A DNA stretch of 64,000 nt from positions 124,001-188,000 of the forward strand of contig NZ_MSIF01000014.1 of NCBI RefSeq assembly GCF_001921215.1, written 5' to 3'. Shown here in pieces: positions 43,640 through 52,009 of the stretch (positions within the stretch are counted from its first letter, which is position 1; each line of letters begins with the position of its first letter). A program made the position numbers and the translations under genes. This DNA is from Actinophytocola xinjiangensis. GTDB taxonomy: Bacteria > Actinomycetota > Actinomycetes > Mycobacteriales > Pseudonocardiaceae. The notes beneath the pieces are model-generated. The model was not told the DNA's origin. It saw only the letters and a program-made list of their open reading frames with translations, and made no database searches.

Positions 43640-44419
43640 GTGGCGGACGTGACATTCGACCGCCCGGACGTCGTCGATTTCGGCGGCGCCGGTCAGCCGA
43701 TCGTGGTGCTCCACGGGCTGATGGGCCGGGCGCGGACGTGGGCGCCGGTGACCCGCTGGCTGACCCGCTACGGCCGGGTGATCGGCCTGGACGCCCGGGG
43801 CCACGGCGCCAGCCCTCACCGGGGCGGCGGCTGGCGAACCGAGGACTTCGCCGCCGACGCGGCGCGGATCGTGGCCGACCTCGGTGCGCCGGCGGTGGTG
43901 ATCGGCCACTCCATGGGCGGCCTGCACGCCTGGATGCTCGCGGCGGCCAGACCGGATCTGGTGCGCGGGATCGTGGTGGAGGACATGGCCCCCGACCAAC
44001 GCGGCCGGACCGTGGACCCGTGGCGCGAGTACTTCGAGTCGTGGCCGGTTCCCTTCGCGGGCGTCGACCAGATCCGCGAGTTCTTCGCGCCGCTGGGCGA
44101 CTACTTCACCGACTGCTTCGACCAGCGTCCCGACGGCTACCACCTGACCGCCGACCTGACGGACCTGTACGGCATCGCCTCGGAATGGGGAACCCGCGAC
44201 TTCTGGCCGTACGTGGAGCGGGTCCGGTGTCCGATCCTCGCCATCGAGGCCGGCCTGTCGGCGATGCCCCCCGGCCAGATGCGCCAGTTGCCCACCCGAG
44301 CTCCCGGCGGCGGCCACCACGTGATCGCCGACGGGGCCGGTCACGTGGTTCACCGCGACGCACCGGAGTTCTACCGGGGCGCGGTGGAGGCGTTCCTGAG
44401 CGAAGTGCTCAGTCGTTGA
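43640..44419 (+). CDS. Alpha/beta hydrolase
   Basis: A 259-residue alpha/beta-hydrolase. The oxyanion HGLMGRARTW, nucleophile elbow GHSMGGLHAW (Ser91), acid strand VRCPILAIEAG and catalytic His in DGAGHVVHRDAP are all present. Substrate cannot be inferred; the pattern is that of small esterases and haloperoxidase-like hydrolases. GTG 43640 has GGAAGG upstream (43626-43631). It starts 90 bp from the divergent M1 lipoprotein gene, and its end overlaps the convergent 2H-type gene by 11 bp. Confidence 0.9.
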   Translation: MADVTFDRPDVVDFGGAGQPIVVLHGLMGRARTWAPVTRWLTRYGRVIGLDARGHGASPHRGGGWRTEDFAADAARIVADLGAPAVVIGHSMGGLHAWMLAAARPDLVRGIVVEDMAPDQRGRTVDPWREYFESWPVPFAGVDQIREFFAPLGDYFTDCFDQRPDGYHLTADLTDLYGIASEWGTRDFWPYVERVRCPILAIEAGLSAMPPGQMRQLPTRAPGGGHHVIADGAGHVVHRDAPEFYRGAVEAFLSEVLSR

Positions 44420-44912
44420 CGCGTAACAGGGTCTGGGCGTCCCCGGTGTGGGTGTCGACCACGGCGACCTGACTGACCCTGGCCCGCACCGGCTCGACCG
44501 GATGCAGCGCCGCGAAACCGGCGGACACGTCGGCCGCCTCGGGGGTGAGTGGGCAGTGCGGAACCCAGGACCCCGGGAAGTGGTAGGCCGACGGTGCCCT
44601 GACCCGCTTGGCCAACGCGTCGTGCACGACGGAGTGCACCGCGAGCAGCTCGGTGTCCACCACGGCCGCCAGCATCAGTCCGCCGCCCGGCGAGGCGGCC
44701 AGCGTGGCCAACCAGAGGGTTGGGATCGACACGACCCGCAGATCGGCCGCCAGGATGTCCCTGGCCTGCCGGGGAATACTGCCAGCGGCGGCGAACGCGA
44801 CATGTGGCCGGCCACGCACGCTGGACACCCCGGCCTCCTCCAGCCGGTCCCGGAGTGCCCGAACAGCCCGATCCCCACCGTCGTCGAACCAGAACTGCAC
44901 CACGTGGCTCAT
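44409..44912 (-). CDS. 2'-5' RNA ligase/2H phosphoesterase-like protein with degenerate motifs
   Basis: A 167-residue protein with the two-lobed LigT/2H layout: VQFWFDDGGDRAVRALRDRLEEAGV, RPHVAFAAAG as the first histidine motif, and a second, WVPHCPLTPEA, about 100 residues later. In active 2H enzymes each motif is H-x-(S/T)-x; here they are HVAF and HCPL, so both Ser/Thr residues are missing and activity is doubtful. ATG 44910-44912 is used; a GTG two codons earlier is possible. Function is unknown. Confidence 0.75.
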   Translation of the reverse strand: MSHVVQFWFDDGGDRAVRALRDRLEEAGVSSVRGRPHVAFAAAGSIPRQARDILAADLRVVSIPTLWLATLAASPGGGLMLAAVVDTELLAVHSVVHDALAKRVRAPSAYHFPGSWVPHCPLTPEAADVSAGFAALHPVEPVRARVSQVAVVDTHTGDAQTLLRVND

Positions 44913-44949
44913 GCCCACCAGCGTTCCAGCCCAACCACCTCAACACCGA

Positions 44950-44977
44950 ACGGGGCCGCGCTCGCGCGCGGCCCCGT
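44950..44977. terminator. Hairpin between the 2H-like and amidase genes
   Basis: ACGGGGCCGCGC (44950-44961) pairs with GCGCGGCCCCGT (44966-44977). It lies just past the amidase stop on the minus strand (44985) and can terminate that gene. No clear U-tract. Confidence 0.6.
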
Positions 44978-44984
44978 CAGTGGA

Positions 44985-45995
44985 TCAACCGAGCAGCCGT
45001 CGCCACTCGGCGAGGTCGATCACCCGGTCCGAACGTCCCCGGTCGCCCAGCAGGGCCCGAGCGGCTCGCCCGGCCTCACTGTTCTCCCCGGCGCGAACGG
45101 TCCGGACCAGCCGCTCCCAGGTGGGAGCCCCGACGAACCCGCTCTCGTCCGCGACCCGGCTCGCGTAACAGGGCTCGTAGGCAACCGACATCCCCTGGAC
45201 AGCGGCGAAGGTGGCCGGACCGAACACCCCGTCGGCCTCGACCAAGGCACCCTGGGCCCGCAGAAGGTGTTGTGCGGCAAGGACCTTCGCGCCGCGGTCC
45301 CCTGGCCGCAGCAACGGCCACGTCTCGGGATGGGTCACCCGAAGCCCGAGAACGGCGCCGACGGCCTCCCGCAACTCCGGAAGCCGCCCGTAGAGAACCT
45401 CTCCCGGGCATTCGGTGGCGTTGAAATCCCGATGCCCCCGAATGAGGTCCGGCGTCACCGAGTACTGCTGGGCCATGTAGGCCACCAGTTGGACCAACGA
45501 GTCCCACAACTCCGGGGTGACGTCCACCGAGGAATAGAGACCTTCGTTCTCGATCCCGATGGTCTCGCTGTTGTGGTTCCCGACGTGGGCGCCCATCACG
45601 TGCTGGGTCCCGCCGTCCAGAATTTCCAGGCTGCGATGCCGCCCTTCGGTGATGTGTCCACCGCGACTGTTGGTGAACTGCTGTCCGGAGTCGACCCAAC
45701 CTCGGTCGTCCATGTGGAAGTTCTGAATCCCACGGGAAATCTCGAACGCGTGCTCCAGTGACAGGTCCTGCGAGTTCCCGCCGGCGGTGTGGTGAACCAC
45801 GATGTAGGTGGGTGTGCGGTCGAGCACTTCGATGGTGCCGTTGGGCGGCCTGGCTCCCCATTCGTCACAGCCGTACATCTGCGGCCGGTCGACCGCGGAT
45901 GAGGCACCCGCGACGATCGGGACCGAGGCGCCGAGCGCGCCGACAGCTGTGACGGTGAGTCCGCCGCGTAAAAGGGCACGACGAGATACGGCCAT
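44985..45995 (-). CDS. Tat-exported N-acetylmuramoyl-L-alanine amidase (Amidase_2/PGRP type)
   Basis: A 336-residue cell-wall hydrolase. The twin-arginine signal MAVSRRALLRGGLTVTAVGA ends near ASSAVDRP. The zinc amidase domain has His in YIVVHHTAGGN, the strand GIQNFHMDDRGW, GRHRSLEILDGGTQHVMGAHVGNHN-like middle, and late ligands His and Cys in IRGHRDFNATECPGEV. A second module from about residue 225 (LLRPGDRGAKVLAAQHLLRAQGA) is peptidoglycan-binding-like. It cuts the lactyl bond between MurNAc and the stem peptide. The gene stands alone between mutY and the 2H-like gene. Confidence 0.93.
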   Translation of the reverse strand: MAVSRRALLRGGLTVTAVGALGASVPIVAGASSAVDRPQMYGCDEWGARPPNGTIEVLDRTPTYIVVHHTAGGNSQDLSLEHAFEISRGIQNFHMDDRGWVDSGQQFTNSRGGHITEGRHRSLEILDGGTQHVMGAHVGNHNSETIGIENEGLYSSVDVTPELWDSLVQLVAYMAQQYSVTPDLIRGHRDFNATECPGEVLYGRLPELREAVGAVLGLRVTHPETWPLLRPGDRGAKVLAAQHLLRAQGALVEADGVFGPATFAAVQGMSVAYEPCYASRVADESGFVGAPTWERLVRTVRAGENSEAGRAARALLGDRGRSDRVIDLAEWRRLLG

Positions 45996-46119
45996 CTTCG
46001 ATCTCCCTCGACAAGGGGGCGTTCGCCCCAGATCGGTGACTGGCGTCCCTGACGGTAGTCACCACATGCGAGGACGACAAGAGTTCCCCAATTACCAGAG
46101 CTTTCTGTTGCCGGTTGGC

Positions 46120-46995
46120 TCAGTGCTCTCCGGGTAAGGCGAACAATCCGTCGGATGTCTGCTCGACCAGGCCGTCGACCAGCAGCGAATCGAGACAACG
46201 GTCGCGCTGGCCCGCTTTCGACCACACCAGGTCGAGCCGCGCCTTCGCCACCGGGATCGACGTGTCCCGCAGGACATCCAGCAGCAGACCTCGGACCTGC
46301 CGGTCGGTGCCCGCGAACTTCTGCACCGGCTTGGCCGGACCGTCGTAGGCGGGTTTGCCGGCGCGCTGCCAGGCACAGTCGTCGAGGACCGGGCAGTCGG
46401 CGCACCGGGGCGAGCGGGCCGTGCAGACCAGCGCGCCGAGTTCCATCATCGCCACCGACATCCGGGCGGCGAACTCGTCGTCGTCGGGCAGCAACGCCTC
46501 GGCGTCGGCCAGATCCCGGGTGGTGGACGCCGGGCCGGCGTCCCCGGCGCCGTGCACCGCGCGGGCGATCACCCGCCGCACGTTCGTGTCGACCACCGGA
46601 CACCGCTTGCGGTAGGCGAACGCGGCGACCGCGCGCGCCGTGTACGCCCCGATCCCCGGCAACGCCAACAAGGTGTCCACATCGGAGGGGACGACGTCAC
46701 CGTGCTGTCGCGCGATGACCGCCGCCGCGTCCCGCAGACGCAACGCCCGGCGCGGATAGCCCAGCTTGCCCCACACTCGCAACACGTCGGCCGGCGTCGC
46801 GTCGGCCAGCGCCGAGGGCGTCGGCCACCGCGCCATCCACTCGTGCCACGACGGTTCGACCCTGGCGACCGGCGTCTGCTGCAACATGATCTCGCTGACC
46901 AGCACACCCCACGCCGACACGCCGGGTGCCCGCCACGGCAGGTCGCGGGCACGGTCGGCGAACCAGTCGGTCAGCACGTGGGGATCGAGGCTCAT
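46120..46995 (-). CDS. mutY: A/G-specific adenine glycosylase
   Basis: Removes adenine paired with 8-oxoguanine. The 291-residue product has catalytic Glu35 in SEIMLQQTPVARV, the helix-hairpin-helix LPGIGAYTARAV, catalytic Asp136 in VVDTNVRRVIARAV, and the [4Fe-4S] ligands in CTARSPRCADCPVLDDC (C-x6-C-x2-C-x5-C). The C-terminal region after about residue 225 is short, so the NUDIX-like domain of E. coli MutY is reduced, as in other actinobacteria. It is followed at 17 bp (upstream on the minus strand) by the carbonic anhydrase gene, the same pairing as in mycobacteria (Rv3589/Rv3588c). Confidence 0.95.
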   Translation of the reverse strand: MSLDPHVLTDWFADRARDLPWRAPGVSAWGVLVSEIMLQQTPVARVEPSWHEWMARWPTPSALADATPADVLRVWGKLGYPRRALRLRDAAAVIARQHGDVVPSDVDTLLALPGIGAYTARAVAAFAYRKRCPVVDTNVRRVIARAVHGAGDAGPASTTRDLADAEALLPDDDEFAARMSVAMMELGALVCTARSPRCADCPVLDDCAWQRAGKPAYDGPAKPVQKFAGTDRQVRGLLLDVLRDTSIPVAKARLDLVWSKAGQRDRCLDSLLVDGLVEQTSDGLFALPGEH

Positions 46996-47012
46996 CGAGA
47001 GGTGATGCTAGT

Positions 47013-47504
47013 TCAGAAGACCTCGGTCAGCTCAGCGGTGTGCACGTCGTAGACGAACCCGCGCACGTTGCGCCGGTGCGGGATGAACGGGCTGCGCCGA
47101 ACACGCTCGATCGACTGCCGGACACTGTCCTTGACCTCGCGGAACGCCTCGATCGCCCACGGCGGGCGAAGTTTGGTGTCCTGCTCGAGCTCGTCCTTGA
47201 ACTCGTCCTCGGTGATCATCGACAGGCCGCACGAGGTGTGCTGCATGATGATCACCTCGCGGGTCTCCAGCTTGCGCTGGCTGATCGCCAGCGAGCGGAC
47301 GATGTCGTCGGTGACCACACCGCCGGCGTTGCGCATGATGTGCACCTCGCCGTGCCGCAGCCCGAAGACGTCGAAGACCTTGATACGGGCGTCCATGCAG
47401 GTCACCACGGCCAGATGCAGGCCGGGGACCGGGGTCGGGACGTTGGGGGCGCCGGCGTCGAAGCCGTTCGCGTGTCGTTCGAGCAGTTCGTCAATCGCCG
47501 TCAT
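47013..47504 (-). CDS. Beta-class carbonic anhydrase
   Basis: Interconverts CO2 and bicarbonate. The 163-residue product has zinc ligands Cys36 in VVTCMDARI, His89 and Cys92 in IIMQHTSCGLS, and the Asp38-Arg40 dyad. RNAGGVVTDDIVRSLAIS is characteristic. ATG 47502-47504 follows CGGGAGCTGACC, a good ribosome site; upstream in-frame codons to 47585 (IERTSSEPPQGRG) look like leader DNA and are excluded. It resembles the mycobacterial CanB (Rv3588c) group in size and position next to mutY. Both genes run on the minus strand. Confidence 0.93.
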   Translation of the reverse strand: MTAIDELLERHANGFDAGAPNVPTPVPGLHLAVVTCMDARIKVFDVFGLRHGEVHIMRNAGGVVTDDIVRSLAISQRKLETREVIIMQHTSCGLSMITEDEFKDELEQDTKLRPPWAIEAFREVKDSVRQSIERVRRSPFIPHRRNVRGFVYDVHTAELTEVF

Positions 47505-48029
47505 GGTCAGCTCCCGGCCCGCTGGGCCCTCGTGTATCGACATCCCGCGACCTTGGGGTGGCTCACTGGAAGTCCGCTCGATCATTCATTGGAACAATTG
47601 TCGCGCGGATGCGGCAAGGTGGCATTGGTTACTCGACGCAGTCATCCACCTGCGACGATGCCCGCCCCGCTGGTGTTGCCCCGAGTCGCTGTTTGGCCCG
47701 GTCGGCTGGCCTCGCCCGGGCCCGCGTGCCGGATCCGCTGCCCTGCCCGCACGTCCATTCACCCCTCGGGCGCCCCGCCTCCTGTGGACAAAGCCCCGCG
47801 CGAGCCCCGTCCCTGTCGGTGTCTCTCACTACCCTTGAAACAGGGGTCCCCCTGGGGGAACGCGGGAGCGCTCGGGCAGTGGGATTTGCTTTCGCATCGG
47901 CGAGGCCGCGTTGCTGGTCAGGCGGGGTGTGGTCGGAGCGGGCAACGTGGGTCGGACGCGGTGGGGCCATGTCCAAGTCCGGTGCGCCCCCGGGGTGGAG
48001 CCCGACGGTGCGGCGGCTGGGGCGGACCG
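47505..48029. other. Intergenic region between carbonic anhydrase and LacI genes
   Basis: About 525 bp without a gene I can support. It holds the carbonic anhydrase promoter region (ATTGGAACAATTGTC near 47585-47600 is the only A/T-rich patch) and a short GGGGTCCCCCTGGGGG pair of runs near 47840. Open frames here are GC-driven and low-complexity. In mycobacteria disA and radA lie in this neighbourhood; they are not here. Confidence 0.5.
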
Positions 48030-49130
48030 TCAGGGGCCGAACCAGCGTTCTTCCGTTGTCCTCGGCGGCGCCGACGTGGAGCCGACGACCAGTTCGGTGT
48101 CCAGGGTGATGTGCCGGGGCTTGCTGTGCTCGGCCGCTCCGAGCAGCAGTTTCCCGGCCGCCCGGCCCTTTTCTAGTACTGGTTGGCGGATCGTGGTCAG
48201 GCCGACGCGTTCCGCTTCGACGATGCCGTCGAAGCCGGTGATGGTGAGGTCCTGGGGGACGCGTAGGCCTCGGCGTTTGGCTTCGGCGAGTGCGCCGAGG
48301 GCGAGGATGTCGGAGGTGCAGATCACGGCGGTCACCTCGGGGTGACCGTCGAGCAGCTGCGCGGCGGCGGACTCGCCGTGGGGGAGGCTGTGGTCGAAGC
48401 GTTCCACGACGGGCACCTTGGCCCAGTCGACGCCGGCTGCCTCGAAGCTGTCGGCCAGGGCCGACAGGCGGGCTCGTTGGACGTGGAAGTGCGCGGTCTG
48501 CTGGCGTTGCACCGAGGCGAAGCCGTCGTTGCGGTCGCGGGCCAGGCGCATGCACAGGACGCCGATGTTGCGGTGGCCGAGCGTGATCAGGCGGCCCGCG
48601 AGTTGGGCGATCGCCGCGTGGTCGTCGATGCCGACGAGGTCGACGCCCTCGACCCGTGGCTGGTCGCAGACCACGGTGGGCACCGGGCGGGACAGGACGG
48701 CCGCCAGGTGGGGGTCGTCGTCGGGGACCGAGTAGACGACGAAGCCGTCGACGCCGGCGCTGTGGACGGCGGTGACGTCCTCACGTTCGGGGTTCACCGG
48801 AACGAGGTGCAGGCCCTGTCCGGCGCCCTCGCAGGCCAGCGCCAGCCCCTCCAGGAATCCGAGGGCGGCCGGGTCACGGAACGCGTACGACAGGTTCTCG
48901 GTGAGCAGCAGGCCGACCGCCCCGGCCTTCCTGGTGCGCAGTGAACGTGCGACCGGGTCCGGGCCGGGGTACCCCAGGCGACGAGCGGTCTCCAGAACGC
49001 GCCTGCGCAGCTCCGGGGACAGCTGGTCAGGCCGGTTGTAGGCGTTGGACACGGTGGTTCTGGACACACCGAGCTCCGCGGCCAGCGACGCCAGTGTCGC
49101 TGGCCGGCGCATGTGCATTGGCCGGGCCAT
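48030..49130 (-). CDS. LacI family transcriptional regulator
   Basis: A 366-residue repressor. The HTH is at the N-terminus: PATLASLAAELGVSRTTVSN, then the hinge AYNRPDQLSPELRRRVLETARRLGYPGPDP. The periplasmic-binding-like domain follows (AGAVGLLLTENLSYAF, GVDGFVVYSVPDDDPHL, LGHRNIGVLCM, VTAVICTSDILALGALAEAKRRGLRVPQ, ITGFDGI). The effector is probably a sugar or nucleobase but cannot be named, and no sugar-uptake genes are adjacent. ATG 49130 is preferred; ATG 49112 or 49118 would also keep the HTH. Upstream reading to 49271 adds non-family residues. It is divergent from the zinc transporter operon. Confidence 0.9.
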   Translation of the reverse strand: MARPMHMRRPATLASLAAELGVSRTTVSNAYNRPDQLSPELRRRVLETARRLGYPGPDPVARSLRTRKAGAVGLLLTENLSYAFRDPAALGFLEGLALACEGAGQGLHLVPVNPEREDVTAVHSAGVDGFVVYSVPDDDPHLAAVLSRPVPTVVCDQPRVEGVDLVGIDDHAAIAQLAGRLITLGHRNIGVLCMRLARDRNDGFASVQRQQTAHFHVQRARLSALADSFEAAGVDWAKVPVVERFDHSLPHGESAAAQLLDGHPEVTAVICTSDILALGALAEAKRRGLRVPQDLTITGFDGIVEAERVGLTTIRQPVLEKGRAAGKLLLGAAEHSKPRHITLDTELVVGSTSAPPRTTEERWFGP

Positions 49131-49259
49131 GAGCTGACCGTAACGGTTCAGAACCAATAGCAGAAGTCCAAGGCCCATCAGCACTTTCCCAGATGGGTGA
49201 CCCCGGTCGAGGTACCAGGCACGTTGGAGGTGTCGTATAGTCGGCAGAGCGTAGTCGGA

Positions 49260-49272
49260 AATGGTTTCCATT
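49260..49272. promoter_or_regulatory. Inverted repeat before the zinc transporter (candidate metalloregulator operator)
   Basis: AATGG-TTT-CCATT has perfect 5-bp arms in an A/T-rich patch (GGAAATGGTTTCCATTATC) 41 bp before ATG 49314. Zur-type boxes are A/T-rich palindromes of this general kind, but the match to actinobacterial Zur consensus is only partial. Confidence 0.4.
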
Positions 49273-49313
49273 ATCTATAGCGAGGCGTGCATGAGTTGGC
49301 CGAGGGGTGTCCG

Positions 49314-50291
49314 ATGAGTTCTGCTCGCACGGTTCTGGGTGGGTTCGTGCTCGCCGCCGGTCTGGTCGTCACACTGACCGCCTGTGGGTCCGAGGGCGAC
49401 GACGGTGGCGACCAGGGCGGCGCCATCACCGTGGTCGCGTCGACCGACGTCTGGGGAAGCGTCGCGGCCCGGGTCGGCGGTGACCAGGTCGACGTCGAGT
49501 CCCTGGTCAACAACGCCTCCGGGGACCCGCACGCCCAACCCGACCGGCCCACCGACATGGTCGCCGTCGCCGAGGCCGACGTGGTCGTCTACAACGGAGG
49601 CGGCTACGACGAGTTCTTCACGAAATTACTCGACTCCAGCGGCACCGACGTCCCGGCCGTGGACGCCTTCGAACTCTCCGGTCACGGCGAGGAGGGCGAG
49701 CCCGGCCACGACGAGGACGGCGCCACCGAGGACGAGCAGGGCCATGGCCACGAGCACGGCGCCGTGAACGAGCACGTCTGGTACGACCTGACCACCGTCA
49801 GCTCCGTCGCCGACGCGCTCGCCGAGGAGTTCTCCGCCATCGAGCCCGACCGGCGCGACGAGTTCACCGCCAACGCGCAGGCCATCACCAGCGACCTCGA
49901 CGCCCTGCTCGTCCGCGCCGCCGACATCGGCAAGACCCACCCCGGTGCCCGGGTCCTGGCCACCGAACCCGTCGCCTACTACCTGCTCGACGCCGCCGGC
50001 CTCACCGACGCCACCCCGCCGGAGTTCTCCGAGGCCATCGAGGAGGAGACCGACCCGCCGCTGGCCGTGGTCGCCGCGACCACCGAGCTGCTCGACCGCC
50101 GCCAGGTCTCCGCGCTGGTCAACAACGCCCAGACCGAGACCCCGGTGACCAACTCCCTCACCGACGCCGCCACCCGCGCCGGCATCCCCGTGGTGAACGT
50201 GACCGAGACGCTGCCCGAGGGCGTCACGGACTACGTTGAGTGGATGACCAGCACGGTGGACGCCCTGGCCGGCGCCTTCGACAAGTCGTGA
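49314..50291 (+). CDS. Zinc-type ABC transporter substrate-binding lipoprotein (ZnuA/TroA-like)
   Basis: A 325-residue cluster A-I metal-binding protein. Signal and lipobox LTACGS (Cys ~23). The N-lobe has ITVVASTDVWGSVAARVGGD and a metal-site His in SGDPHAQPDRPTDM. A His/Asp/Glu-rich loop (ELSGHGEEGEPGHDEDG, EQGHGHEHG) precedes NEHVWYDLTTV, which carries another ligand His. Such a His-rich loop is typical of zinc rather than manganese proteins. ATG 49314 has GAGGGG upstream; a codon at 49287 is less likely. The stop overlaps the ATPase GTG by 4 bp. Confidence 0.88.
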   Translation: MSSARTVLGGFVLAAGLVVTLTACGSEGDDGGDQGGAITVVASTDVWGSVAARVGGDQVDVESLVNNASGDPHAQPDRPTDMVAVAEADVVVYNGGGYDEFFTKLLDSSGTDVPAVDAFELSGHGEEGEPGHDEDGATEDEQGHGHEHGAVNEHVWYDLTTVSSVADALAEEFSAIEPDRRDEFTANAQAITSDLDALLVRAADIGKTHPGARVLATEPVAYYLLDAAGLTDATPPEFSEAIEEETDPPLAVVAATTELLDRRQVSALVNNAQTETPVTNSLTDAATRAGIPVVNVTETLPEGVTDYVEWMTSTVDALAGAFDKS

Positions 50292-51130
50292 CCGTCGAGC
50301 CCGACGCCCAGACCACCGCCACCGGCGTCATCTCCCTGCGCGGCGCCACCCTCGGCTACGGCGACCGGATCCTGTGGTCCGGCCTGGACCTCGACGTGAC
50401 GCCCGGCGAGTTCGTCGTGGTCCTCGGGCCCAACGGCTCGGGCAAGACCAGCCTGCTGCGGGTGCTGCTCGGTCTGCAGCCGCTGACCGCCGGCACCGTG
50501 CGGATCGTGGACGCGCCGCCCGGCCGGGGCAACCGGCGCATCGGCTACATCCCCCAGCAACGCGCCATGGAGGAAAGCCTGGTCATGCGCGGGCGTGACC
50601 TGGTCGGCCTCGGGCTCGACGGGCACCGCTGGGGTGTTGGCCTGCGCGGGATGCGCGCGCGCCGCGCCCGGGTCGACGCCGCGCTCGCCGAGGTCGCCGC
50701 CGGCGGGTTCGCCGACGCGCCGGTCGGGCGCCTGTCCGGCGGCGAGCAGCAGCGGCTGCGGGTGGCCCAGGCGCTGGTCAGCGACCCCGAGGTGCTGCTG
50801 TGTGACGAGCCGCTGCTGTCGCTGGACCTGGCCAACCAGCAGGTCGTCAGCTCGCTGATCGACCGGCGGCGCCGCACGGCCGGCACCGCGGTGCTGTTCG
50901 TCACCCACGAGATCAACCCCGTGCTGCCGCTGGTCGACCGGGTCCTGTACCTGGTCGACGGCCGGTTCCGGATCGGCGCCCCGGACGAGGTGATGACCAC
51001 CGAGACCCTCTCCGAGCTGTATCGGGCGCGGGTCGACGTGGTGCGGGTCGGCGGGCAGATCCACGTCGTCGGCGCCCAACCCGGGCTGTGTGAGCAGCCC
51101 CACCACCTCCACGACGAGGAGCCGAGCTGA
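50288..51130 (+). CDS. Metal ABC transporter ATP-binding protein
   Basis: A 280-residue ABC ATPase. Walker A is LGPNGSGKTSLLR, the Q-loop lies in IGYIPQQRAM, the signature is RLSGGEQQRLRVAQAL, Walker B is EVLLCDEPLLSLDLANQQ, and the switch His is in LFVTHEINPV. The THEINPVLPLVDRVLYLVDG segment is typical of Zn/Mn importers (ZnuC group). GTG 50288 overlaps the previous stop; an in-frame GTG at 50240 would lie inside the upstream gene. The permease ATG follows immediately after its stop. A short His-containing tail (QPHHLHDEEPS) ends the protein. Confidence 0.92.
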   Translation: MTVEPDAQTTATGVISLRGATLGYGDRILWSGLDLDVTPGEFVVVLGPNGSGKTSLLRVLLGLQPLTAGTVRIVDAPPGRGNRRIGYIPQQRAMEESLVMRGRDLVGLGLDGHRWGVGLRGMRARRARVDAALAEVAAGGFADAPVGRLSGGEQQRLRVAQALVSDPEVLLCDEPLLSLDLANQQVVSSLIDRRRRTAGTAVLFVTHEINPVLPLVDRVLYLVDGRFRIGAPDEVMTTETLSELYRARVDVVRVGGQIHVVGAQPGLCEQPHHLHDEEPS

Positions 51131-52009
51131 ATGGACCAGCTCTTCGACTTCGACTCGACGATCGCGCTGCTCAGCTTCCCGGCCGTGCGGACGGCGCTGG
51201 TGGCGGGCGCGATCCTGGGCCTGCTCGCCGGGGTCCTCGGCCCGCTGATCGTCAGCCGCAACATGGCCTTCGCGGTGCACGGCACCAGCGAGCTGTCGTT
51301 GACCGGCGGCGCGGCGGCCCTGCTGCTGGGCATCAACGTCGGGCACGGGGCGCTGGCCGGCGCGGTGGTCGCCGCGCTGGTGCTGGGTCTGCTGTCGCGG
51401 CGCTCCTCCGAGCACGACTCGGTCATCGGCGCGGTGCTGGCGTTCGGGCTGGGCGTCGGGGTGCTGTTGCTGTGGTTCTACCCCGGCCGCGCGTCGAACA
51501 AGTTCGGGTTGCTGGTCGGGCAGATCGTGAGCGTGGAGTTCGCGTCGCTGGCGCTGCTGGGCGGGTGCGCGATCGGGGTGCTGGCGGTGCTGGCGGTGAT
51601 CTACCGGCCGCTGCTGTTCGCCAGCGTCGACCCCGAGGTGGCCCGTGCGCGTGGCGTGCCGACGGGGACGTTGTCGCTGGTGTTCGCGGTGCTGGTGGGG
51701 GTGGCGACCGCGCTGGGGGTGCAGACCGTCGGCGCGCTGCTGGTGCTCTCGCTGATGATCACCCCGGCCGCGGCGGCGGTGCGGATCACCGCGAACCCGT
51801 TGCGCGCCACGGTGCTGGCGGTGGTGTTCGCCGAGGTGTCGGCGGTCGGCGGGATCCTGCTGTCGCTGGCGCCGGGCGCGCCGGTGAGCGCGTTCGTCAC
51901 CGCGATCTCGTTCCTGATCTTCCTGGTGTGCTGGACGATCAGCCTGGTGCGCGGGCGTTCGCGCGGGGTGGCTACCGCAGCAGTAGCAGTACCTGCAGTT
52001 CCCCGATGA
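51131..52009 (+). CDS. Metal ABC transporter permease (ABC-3 family)
   Basis: A 292-residue membrane protein with about eight to nine helices of the ABC-3 (ZnuB/TroC) family. It includes LIVSRNMAFAVHGTSELSLTGGAAALL, SSEHDSVIGAVLAFGLGVGVLLL, YRPLLFASVDPEVARARGVP and QTVGALLVLSLMITPAAAAVRIT, all family signatures. It completes a three-gene zinc-type uptake operon. Its last 38 bp overlap the convergent DUF445 gene, so the C-terminal VATAAVAVPAVPR is read opposite the end of that gene, an unusual length of antisense coding overlap. Confidence 0.92.
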   Translation: MDQLFDFDSTIALLSFPAVRTALVAGAILGLLAGVLGPLIVSRNMAFAVHGTSELSLTGGAAALLLGINVGHGALAGAVVAALVLGLLSRRSSEHDSVIGAVLAFGLGVGVLLLWFYPGRASNKFGLLVGQIVSVEFASLALLGGCAIGVLAVLAVIYRPLLFASVDPEVARARGVPTGTLSLVFAVLVGVATALGVQTVGALLVLSLMITPAAAAVRITANPLRATVLAVVFAEVSAVGGILLSLAPGAPVSAFVTAISFLIFLVCWTISLVRGRSRGVATAAVAVPAVPR

